Notes under the pieces: generated by a model
Told to the model about the DNA's origin: nothing
What the model saw: only the letters and a program-made list of their open reading frames with translations
Database searches by the model: none
Made by a program: the position numbers and the translations under genes
Source of the DNA: Nitrospiraceae bacterium
GTDB lineage: Bacteria > Nitrospirota > Thermodesulfovibrionia > Thermodesulfovibrionales > Dissulfurispiraceae
Direction of reading: 5' to 3'
Length of the DNA stretch: 11,943 nucleotides
Assembly: GCA_003170655.1 (NCBI GenBank)
Contig: PMYY01000180.1
Span: forward strand, 1-11,943
Part shown: positions 6,421 through 11,943 of the stretch, piece after piece
Numbering within the stretch: the stretch's first letter is position 1
Layout: each line of letters begins with the position of its first letter

Positions 6421-7365
6421 ATGACAGGGGTGCTCCTACTTAACCTGGGCGGTCCGGATTCGCTCAAAGCCGTGAAGCCTTTTCTCTACAACCTTTTTTC
6501 CGACAGGACGATCATAAAGCTTGGACCTCCATTTCTCCAGAGGCCTATTGCCGCCTTCATCGCGACAACACGGGCAGGCAAAACGCGGGCAATGTACAGT
6601 CTGATCGGCGGAAAGTCGCCTATCCTCGATATCACGAAGGCACAGGCGGCTGAGCTCGAAGAAGTGTTGAACTCAGGAGCGACGCCGGAAGATAAAGCAT
6701 ATCGTGTTTATATCGGGATGAGGTACTGGCATCCGTTCATTGAAGACGCGGTGAAGCAGATGCATCGGGATGGCATAAAGAATGTTATCGCCCTCGGCCT
6801 CTATCCACACTACTCTATTGCGACTACTGGTTCATCGGTCGAAAAATTGAAAGATATCATGAAGAATTATCCCAGCCTTTCACTCCGCTGCATAGAATCA
6901 TGGTACGATCATCCACTTTATATAGAGGCTGTTGTTGAACAAATCAATAACGGCTTGGCGCAATTCAAAGGGAAGCCTGATGTGCTCTTCAGCGCCCACA
7001 GCCTGCCACAACAATTTATTGATGACGGAGACCCCTACCTGAAAGAGATAGAAGGCACGATTGCATCGATCACGAAAAAGATCGGCGTCAGGTCGCATCT
7101 CTCGTTCCAGAGCAAGAGCGGGCCGGTGAAATGGCTCAAACCATCTACTGAGCACATGCTCGGCGAGTTGGCACGTAAAGGCGTGAAAGACTTGCTCGTT
7201 GTGCCGATCAGCTTCGTCTCGGACCATATCGAGACTCTGTATGAGATCGATATTCTTTACAAAGACATGGCAACCGGACTCGGCATCAATCTTAAGAGAA
7301 CGGAATCGCTCAACACCTCTCCCACTTTTATTAAGGCCCTTGCTGAAATTGTTCCCGGGGTATAA
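6421..7365 (+). CDS. hemH: Ferrochelatase
   Basis: 314 residues, normal for the bacterial family. Ferrochelatase inserts Fe(II) into protoporphyrin IX, or into coproporphyrin III in the coproporphyrin-dependent branch. Landmarks are LLLNLGGPDSLKAVKPFLYN (5-24), YIGMRYWHPFIEDAV (97-111), ALGLYPHYSIATTGSS (124-139), FSAHSLPQ with the metal-site H193, SFQSKSGPVKWLKPST (228-243), and ISFVSDHIETLYEID (263-277) with H269/E271/E275 and the acidic face expected at the active site. No signal peptide or C-terminal membrane anchor is present, so it is probably cytosolic or peripheral. The ATG at 6421 begins the conserved motif directly and a TAA lies 6 bases upstream in frame, so the start is certain even though no ribosome site precedes it. 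It is followed on the same strand by hemG, the preceding or parallel step of the pathway. Confidence 0.95.
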   Translation: MTGVLLLNLGGPDSLKAVKPFLYNLFSDRTIIKLGPPFLQRPIAAFIATTRAGKTRAMYSLIGGKSPILDITKAQAAELEEVLNSGATPEDKAYRVYIGMRYWHPFIEDAVKQMHRDGIKNVIALGLYPHYSIATTGSSVEKLKDIMKNYPSLSLRCIESWYDHPLYIEAVVEQINNGLAQFKGKPDVLFSAHSLPQQFIDDGDPYLKEIEGTIASITKKIGVRSHLSFQSKSGPVKWLKPSTEHMLGELARKGVKDLLVVPISFVSDHIETLYEIDILYKDMATGLGINLKRTESLNTSPTFIKALAEIVPGV

Positions 7366-7485
7366 TTCTAATCATGGACGTAAATTTATGATCTTCCCAT
7401 CCACACCCGAGTTGCTGTCTCACCGTATAGCTTGCAATGCCGCTTTAAGTTATAATCTTTAAACAGTAAATGCATGGAGGATTTG

Positions 7486-8847
7486 ATGAGGATTGCTATT
7501 GTAGGCGGCGGTATATCTGGTCTTTCCCTTGCCTATGCGCTCCTTGAGAAGGGAGAGGGCTTGGATATAAAGGTTTTTGAGGCGAAGAACCGCCCGGGCG
7601 GTAAGATTTATACCGAAAAGGTAAACGGATATGTCTGCGAGGCCGGAGTTAACGGGTTTCTTGACAACAAGCCGAGTACACTCGAACTGGCTGCGAGGAT
7701 CAATCTTTCTCCGCTGAGGAGCAGTGACAATGCACGAAACCGGTTTATCTATACGGATGGGGCTCTTCAGCAAATCCCCGATTCGGCGGTTAAATTCTTC
7801 ATGTCCAATTTCCTGAGCCTTTCCGGAAGGCTGCGAATGATCGGCGAATATTTTGTCCCGAGGGCAATGAAGGATGACGAGACCCTAGAATCCTTTGCGG
7901 AGAGAAGAGTCGGCAGGGAGTTCTACGAGAAGCTTCTTGATCCTATGGCGTCGGGCGTCTACGCAGGAGACCCTACAAAGATGAGCATCAGGAGCTGCTT
8001 TTCAAAGGTGTATGGCCTCGAACGGAACTATGGCGGCCTTATAAAGGGCTTTATGGCAGTCGGCAAGGAGGCCAAGAAGTCGGGGAAAAAGGTTGAGGCC
8101 GGTCCCGGCGGTACGCTCATGTCATTCAGGGAAGGCATGTATAGCCTGATCGAATCGCTGGAAAACCTGCTTGGAGATAGGGTCGAAACAGGCAAGGCGG
8201 CAAAGGGCATCGATAAGATTCCGAACGGGTACCAGCTGCATTTCCAGGATGGCTCTACATACGAAGCCGATTGCGTTGTCTTAGCATCCCCTGCCATTGA
8301 TTCGGCGGATATAGTGCGCGACTTCGACAAGACTATCTTCGATACATTGAAGACCATTCCGTATCCGGCCCTGTCAGTCGTCTCATTCGGGTTTAAAAGA
8401 GAGAAGATTCACAGGGACATTAACCTTTTCGGTTATCTTATCCCCGGCAAGGAGAGGCGCAAAATCCTCGGGACGCTATTCGATTCGAGCATATTTGAGA
8501 ACCGAGCGCCGGAAGGCTATGTACTTCTCAGGAGCATGGTGGGCGGTGCGAGGGCCGAACGCCTGGCCATGCTGGATGATGAGAAACTGATCGGCACTGT
8601 GCGCGATGAGCTTGCAGCCATCTTGGGCCTGATGGCGGAGCCGGATTTCGTAAAGGTCTTCAGGTGGGAGAAGGCGATCCCGCAATATCTTCTGGGCCAC
8701 TACCGTAAACTCGAGACTCTGGATGCGGCCTCGGCCAAGCATAAAAATTTCTACCTCACCGGAAACGCCTATCGCGGAGTAGCGGTGAATGATTGCATAG
8801 CCAATAGCTATAATCTTGCGGAAGTGATAGTAAAAAGCGCAATGTAG
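7486..8847 (+). CDS. hemG: HemY-type protoporphyrinogen/coproporphyrinogen oxidase (FAD)
   Basis: 453 residues. It oxidises protoporphyrinogen IX to protoporphyrin IX, or coproporphyrinogen III in the CgoX variant; the branch cannot be told from sequence by eye. The N-terminus is a Rossmann FAD site: IVGGGISGLSLAYALL (5-20) with acidic E32 at the end of strand 2, then RPGGKIYT (36-43). The C-terminal FAD-closing motif is GNAYRGVAVNDCI (426-438). Length and layout match the HemY/PPOX flavin family rather than the small flavodoxin-like HemG. I prefer the ATG at 7486, which has GGAGG 5 bases upstream and starts right at the FAD motif. An in-frame ATG at 7474 overlaps that ribosome site and would add 4 residues. 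A TATAAT lies at 7451-7456, but with no good -35 box. It sits 120 bases after hemH and is likely co-expressed. Confidence 0.93.
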   Translation: MRIAIVGGGISGLSLAYALLEKGEGLDIKVFEAKNRPGGKIYTEKVNGYVCEAGVNGFLDNKPSTLELAARINLSPLRSSDNARNRFIYTDGALQQIPDSAVKFFMSNFLSLSGRLRMIGEYFVPRAMKDDETLESFAERRVGREFYEKLLDPMASGVYAGDPTKMSIRSCFSKVYGLERNYGGLIKGFMAVGKEAKKSGKKVEAGPGGTLMSFREGMYSLIESLENLLGDRVETGKAAKGIDKIPNGYQLHFQDGSTYEADCVVLASPAIDSADIVRDFDKTIFDTLKTIPYPALSVVSFGFKREKIHRDINLFGYLIPGKERRKILGTLFDSSIFENRAPEGYVLLRSMVGGARAERLAMLDDEKLIGTVRDELAAILGLMAEPDFVKVFRWEKAIPQYLLGHYRKLETLDAASAKHKNFYLTGNAYRGVAVNDCIANSYNLAEVIVKSAM

Positions 8848-8850
8848 AGC

Positions 8851-9001
8851 GGACAACGGGGATTCCGGTTTTCGGCAAAAAGAGATTAGCCCTTATGCAT
8901 GAGGCGAAGGTTTGTTTTCGATAACGATATTTTTCTTCTGCGGAAAGCTGCGAACCGGATGATCCGGACTCTTTTAATCTCAAACCGGAATCCCATTGTC
9001 C
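8851..9001. repeat. 151-bp element bounded by 20-bp near-perfect inverted repeats
   Basis: The left arm, 8851-8871 (GGACAA-CG-GGGATTCCGGTTT), and the right arm, 8982-9001, are complementary over 6 + 13 bp, with only a CG/A internal mismatch. Immediately inside, GAGATTA (8882-8888) can pair with TAATCTC (8975-8981), and an apical dyad CCGGAT-G-ATCCGG lies at 8955-8967. It starts 3 bases after the hemG stop and ends 36 bases before the end of the convergent gene. It could be a MITE-like mobile element or a bidirectional structured terminator. No clear target-site duplication was seen and no coding frame spans it. Confidence 0.6.
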
Positions 9002-9037
9002 TTGTGATTTGCCTCGCACGGAGGCCTAGCAGACCCT

Positions 9038-9598
9038 TCAGAGGCTGCTTGCTACTACATTGGGGGAGTCTTCGGTGATCATGTGGCAATCGACTCTGAC
9101 CGGAGATTTCTTTACATGGGATTCGATCCTTCTTCTCGCCATAACGCAAACTTTTTTCAGCACATCGATCTGCTTGCCGTAGTAAAGGTAGGGGAAAAGA
9201 TCGCTTGTCGGCGAATCTGAAAAGGGAGCAAGGGCGGTGTCCGTTACCCCCGCATTCTTAAGCACGATAAACACATCCCTGATCAAAGCGAAGTCAGCCT
9301 GCCATGCGGCCACCCTTAGCATGTTTTCCCATCCGACCGCGAGATGAATTCGTGTCGGACATGATACTGCTGCATTGCAAATATTAACGAGATTAACGAC
9401 AAGCGGGAAGGCATTGCTTGCGTTGTCGGTGGTTATATAGGAATGTTGGTTGTACCTGAACAGCTCTCTATGTGCCTGGAGTGCGGACTTGCTGTCGCAT
9501 ATGACGACCTCGGTAAGATCTGAGATGTTTTCAGGCGAGAGGTACATGATTAATTTTAGCATAAGCGATACCGGGGAGGCTCGCAAATCACCTGGCAC
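9038..9598 (-). CDS. Conserved-looking protein of unknown function
   Basis: Up to 186 residues. It has the composition of a folded soluble protein with mixed hydrophobic segments: LPLVVNL-type cores (FPLVVNLVNICNAAVS, about 64-79), several WENMLRVAAWQADF-like helices (about 90-103) and a basic C-terminal third with three Cys/His-containing stretches. I do not recognise the family. There is no signal peptide. The start is uncertain: the GTG at 9598 lies just after the suhB stop but with no close ribosome site. ATGs at 9562 and 9547 (MLKLIMYLSPEN) begin the hydrophobic strand and are at least as likely. It is the last gene of the minus-strand series, immediately behind suhB and probably co-transcribed with it, and it converges on hemG across the inverted-repeat element. 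Confidence 0.65.
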   Translation of the reverse strand: MPGDLRASPVSLMLKLIMYLSPENISDLTEVVICDSKSALQAHRELFRYNQHSYITTDNASNAFPLVVNLVNICNAAVSCPTRIHLAVGWENMLRVAAWQADFALIRDVFIVLKNAGVTDTALAPFSDSPTSDLFPYLYYGKQIDVLKKVCVMARRRIESHVKKSPVRVDCHMITEDSPNVVASSL

Positions 9599-9600
9599 AT

Positions 9601-10416
9601 CTATTTATCCAGTATCCCCTCGAAGACCTCTTTAACTTTGTCCTGCAGCACGGAATGAATCAAAACATTACCAGCAACGATATTGCCGGTCGAAAGGAAA
9701 TCGTCTCCTCCGCCGAAGTCGGTGATGACTCCACTCGCCTCCTTTATCAGCAGGCTTCCCGCCGCGCAATCCCACGGTCCAAGCCCGATCTCGAAGAACC
9801 CGTCAAACCTGCCGCAGGCGATATAAGCGAGGTCAAGGGCAGCGGAACCGGCCCGCCGTATGTCGCTCACTCCGAGGAAGATGTTCTTGAAGAGAGTGAG
9901 ATAAGGCTCTGTCTGATTTTTTCTTTTGAAGGGAAAACCGGTGGCTATCAAAGCATTGGCCATTTGGGACACAGTCGATGCTGTAATCCTCTTTCCATTC
10001 AGGAAAGCTCCACTTCCTTTGGCGGCAGTAAAGAGTTCGTTCCTGAACGGATCGTATATAACGCCAATGATGATCTCCCTCTTATATTGCAGTGCAATCG
10101 AAACTGCTGAGAAGGGAAATCCGTGAATGTAGTTTGTCGTTCCGTCGAGGGGGTCGACTATCCAGCGGAAATCATCAGTCTCGACCTCATGCATCGATTC
10201 CTCGGCCAGGAATTTGTGATTGGGAAAACGCTTTCCGATGGCTCTGAGAATAAGTGCTTCAGATTCCGTATCGACTCGAGTGACGAAATCGAAGGCCTGC
10301 TTTACCGCGATGTCGCCAAACGCAAGAGTTCCTCGGTTGTCCCGAATCAGTTTACCTGCTCTTTGAGCGGATTCAACGGCAATTCTAAGAAACTCTTTAA
10401 GCTCGTTGTCAGGCAT
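9601..10416 (-). CDS. suhB: Inositol-1-monophosphatase family protein
   Basis: 271 residues, the standard length. Metal-dependent phosphatase signatures are intact: AEES (71-74, metal ligand E72/E73), WIVDPLDGTTNYIHGFPF (85-102, with D88, D91 and the GT loop) and GPWDCAAGSLLIKEASG (213-229, metal ligand D216). It should hydrolyse myo-inositol-1-phosphate or a related sugar phosphate; some family members act on fructose-1,6-bisphosphate or NADP instead, and E. coli SuhB also has an rRNA-transcription role. I placed the start at the ATG at 10416, 23 bases after the methyltransferase stop, with GGAG 9 bases upstream. A longer frame upstream of it would overlap the methyltransferase and encodes no family sequence. 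It lies between the rRNA methyltransferase and the unknown gene in one minus-strand series. Confidence 0.92.
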   Translation of the reverse strand: MPDNELKEFLRIAVESAQRAGKLIRDNRGTLAFGDIAVKQAFDFVTRVDTESEALILRAIGKRFPNHKFLAEESMHEVETDDFRWIVDPLDGTTNYIHGFPFSAVSIALQYKREIIIGVIYDPFRNELFTAAKGSGAFLNGKRITASTVSQMANALIATGFPFKRKNQTEPYLTLFKNIFLGVSDIRRAGSAALDLAYIACGRFDGFFEIGLGPWDCAAGSLLIKEASGVITDFGGGDDFLSTGNIVAGNVLIHSVLQDKVKEVFEGILDK

Positions 10417-10439
10417 CAGACAGGTCTCCGAGAGCTGAA

Positions 10440-11702
10440 TTAGCGCAGCCTCAGGACCGCAAGTGATTCGATATGGTAGGTCTGCGGGAAAAAGTCGATG
10501 ACCCGCATGGATTCGATGTCGTACTGGCCGAGAAGTTTCTTTATGTCGCGCGCAAGGGTCGAAGGGTTGCATGATATATAGGCAATCCGCTCAGGTTCCA
10601 GTACGAGAATTTTGTCGAGGGCACTGTTCGTAAGACCGGGTCTGGGGGGATCGACTACGAGGATGTCTACGGTGTCGCACACCTTGAGACGCTCTGCCGA
10701 GCATGCTATGAAGCGGCAATTCTTGATACCGTTGAGCGCCGCATTTCTCTTCCCGTCTACTATTGCTTCAGGGTTTTCCTCAATGGCATAAACGTCAGCG
10801 CCGTTGAGAGCAAAGGGCAGCGAAAAATTGCCGGCGCCGGAGTATAGATCGATAACTCTTTTCTTGGAGATCGGCTGCATGCTCTTTAAAATAAATCTAA
10901 CCAGTGTCTGGTTCAGATGCCAGTTGCTTTGGAAGAAACTGAGAGGTGAAACCGTATATTTTAGCCCTTCAAGTTCAAGTGTCATGTGCTCGCTACCGAA
11001 GGTGACAACTTTGCCGTTTCCTGACGTTCCGCTAACTCCTCCAAACCCGGCCTCCAGAAGCAGCATACCTATTTGGTTCCAGCGGGCCGTAGATATCTTC
11101 GTTGTGGATTTCAGGAAGGCCAACCCCTCGTCGCCGCAGGAGATATGGAACTCCGATATGCCGTCGAAAAGAGTGCGTGACGATTTATATACTTCCCGCG
11201 CCTTTGAGAACAGGTGGTTTACCTCATTGTTCATGATCGGGCAGTAGTCAAAGTCGATGACGTCTCTCGATTTTTCCCTGTAAAAGCCAAAGGAGCCCTT
11301 GCCGATCTTGAATTGCCCCCTGTGACGGTAGTTCCATGGGCTGTTGCCGACTAATGGATCGGAGAGATCGACCTGTTTCTTGGCTATCCTGCGAAGACAA
11401 TCAAGGAGTATCTCCTCCTTCATAGCGACTTGGCGGGGGTAAGATACATATTGGATCTGACAGCCGCCGCATATGCCGAATACCGGGCACGGAGGCTCGA
11501 TCCTATCGGGCGAAGCCGCAAGGACCCTCACCACGGAAGCAAATGCGTGATCATTTTTTTGTTCGTCAATCCGTGCTTCTACAGTCTCTCCGGGGATTGC
11601 ATTCCTGATTAGCAGGATACAGCCGTTTCCTCTTGCAAGCGCGAATCCGCCATAAGCGGGCAGGTCCGCCTTAACGGTGATTATGGAGTTATTTTTTTTC
11701 AA
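10440..11702 (-). CDS. rlmD: 23S rRNA (uracil-5-)-methyltransferase, RlmD/TrmA family
   Basis: 420 residues. It has an N-terminal TRAM RNA-binding domain (about 5-60, YGGFALARGNG...IPGETVEARI), then an iron-sulfur site C72-x5-C78-x2-C81 with C154 (FDYCPI) as the fourth ligand. These are followed by FFQSN (256-260), the S-adenosylmethionine loop IDLYSGAGNFSLPFA (284-298), DPPRPG (351-356), the nucleophile C378 in SCNPSTLARD and the base E412 in QTYHIESLAVL. The Fe-S cysteines place it with the RumA/RlmD and RlmCD-like enzymes that make 5-methyluridine in 23S rRNA; the exact site is not predictable. The only credible start is TTG at 11702; no ATG occurs before residue 94 and the TRAM domain is complete from this TTG. 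It has no ribosome site and overlaps the preceding regulator gene by 14 bases, implying translational coupling. Confidence 0.88.
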   Translation of the reverse strand: MKKNNSIITVKADLPAYGGFALARGNGCILLIRNAIPGETVEARIDEQKNDHAFASVVRVLAASPDRIEPPCPVFGICGGCQIQYVSYPRQVAMKEEILLDCLRRIAKKQVDLSDPLVGNSPWNYRHRGQFKIGKGSFGFYREKSRDVIDFDYCPIMNNEVNHLFSKAREVYKSSRTLFDGISEFHISCGDEGLAFLKSTTKISTARWNQIGMLLLEAGFGGVSGTSGNGKVVTFGSEHMTLELEGLKYTVSPLSFFQSNWHLNQTLVRFILKSMQPISKKRVIDLYSGAGNFSLPFALNGADVYAIEENPEAIVDGKRNAALNGIKNCRFIACSAERLKVCDTVDILVVDPPRPGLTNSALDKILVLEPERIAYISCNPSTLARDIKKLLGQYDIESMRVIDFFPQTYHIESLAVLRLR

Positions 11703-11943
11703 TTATCTGTTTAATTGTCGCTTTCAGGGTTACCAGATCGGACGACTTCACCACATAAGCATCCGAGACCCAGACAGAAAAATCGTCGCGGTAATCGTAT
11801 GCAGTGAGCATGATAACCGGTATCTGAGGCTTTTCCTGTTTCAGCTGTCTCAATACCTGAATGCCGTCGATGTCGGGCATCATGATATCGAGAGTTACGA
11901 CATCAGGCTCCTCGGCCCGGAAAACTTCCAATGCTTCTTTGCC
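11689..11943 (-). CDS. Response-regulator receiver domain, C-terminal 84 residues (cut by window edge)
   Basis: The frame is open through the right edge. The visible part contains the receiver strand 3 with the phosphoacceptor aspartate in VVTLDIMMPDIDG, the switch threonine in VIMLTAYD and the conserved lysine in YVVKSSDL. It ends straight after the last helix (TIKQIIEKK). The roughly 35 missing residues at the N-terminus would complete one receiver, so this is probably a CheY-like single-domain regulator, although a receiver at the end of a longer protein cannot be excluded. It ends GAA AAA AAA TAA on an A8 tract that overlaps the TTG start of the methyltransferase gene. Confidence 0.85.
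   Translation of the reverse strand, partial: GKEALEVFRAEEPDVVTLDIMMPDIDGIQVLRQLKQEKPQIPVIMLTAYDYRDDFSVWVSDAYVVKSSDLVTLKATIKQIIEKK

Noticed and set aside
7199..7462. 87-residue plus-strand frame spanning the end of hemH and the gap to hemG
   Set aside because: Most of it overlaps conserved hemH in another frame, and the rest has no coding character.
7474..7485. Upstream ATG for hemG
   Set aside because: It overlaps the GGAGG that serves the ATG at 7486. The extra four residues precede the FAD strand without purpose.
9655..10110. Plus-strand 151-residue open frame
   Set aside because: It lies wholly antisense to suhB, whose catalytic motifs are intact. No ribosome site, and its composition is that of a shadow frame.
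10417..10572. 52-residue N-terminal extension of suhB
   Set aside because: It overlaps the end of the methyltransferase gene and encodes no family sequence. The ATG at 10416 has GGAG and matches the normal family length.
10804..11247. Plus-strand 147-residue open frame
   Set aside because: It is antisense to the methyltransferase gene, which has all its conserved residues. No recognisable domain.
1..11943. CRISPR arrays, tRNA or rRNA genes, intact insertion sequences
   Set aside because: Read for regularly spaced repeats, tRNA-like cloverleaf sequences and transposase motifs; none was found.

Overview
The window looks like a chromosomal segment of a Gram-negative, probably anaerobic bacterium. 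The paralogue-rich two-component signalling, a sensor with a c-type haem motif, a sigma-54 regulator, a sulfate-exporter-family transporter and a hemH-hemG pair together resemble Nitrospirota (Thermodesulfovibrio-like) or sulfate-reducing deltaproteobacterial genomes. This placement is inference from gene content; no rRNA or other marker is present.

Layout. (1) 1-370, minus strand: the N-terminal part of a two-helix membrane signalling protein, cut by the window edge. (2) 371-1226: a long non-coding stretch that seems to contain a frame-broken gene remnant on the minus strand (649-1075). (3) 1227-6105, plus strand: a compact signalling and transport module. It has a membrane histidine kinase with an extracytoplasmic haem-binding CxxCH sensor, an NtrC-family response regulator overlapping it by 4 bp, an intergenic region with a near-consensus sigma-54 promoter (4348-4364), a YeiH/UPF0324 putative sulfate-exporter-family membrane protein, and a 68-residue Cys-rich protein. 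(4) 6106-6420: a strong hairpin and a short ORF that reads like the first strand and helix of a response-regulator receiver, probably debris. (5) 6421-8847, plus strand: ferrochelatase (hemH) and a HemY-type protoporphyrinogen/coproporphyrinogen oxidase (hemG), the late steps of haem synthesis. (6) 8848-9037: the gap between convergent genes, filled by a 151-bp element bounded by 20-bp near-perfect inverted repeats. (7) 9038-11943, minus strand, a probable operon read right to left: a single-domain-like response regulator (cut by the window edge), a 23S rRNA uracil-5-methyltransferase, an inositol-monophosphatase-family protein (suhB) and an unrecognised conserved-looking protein.

How the genes fit together. 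The most coherent system is the kinase/NtrC/sigma-54 promoter/transporter module. A haem-bearing periplasmic sensor should phosphorylate the NtrC-type regulator, which would activate sigma-54 transcription of the transporter and the small Cys-rich protein. The downstream hemH-hemG pair makes haem, but nothing in the sequence ties it to this regulation. By eye, the module and its left flank are more AT-rich than the hem genes. Gene debris on both sides suggests that it may be an accessory insertion.
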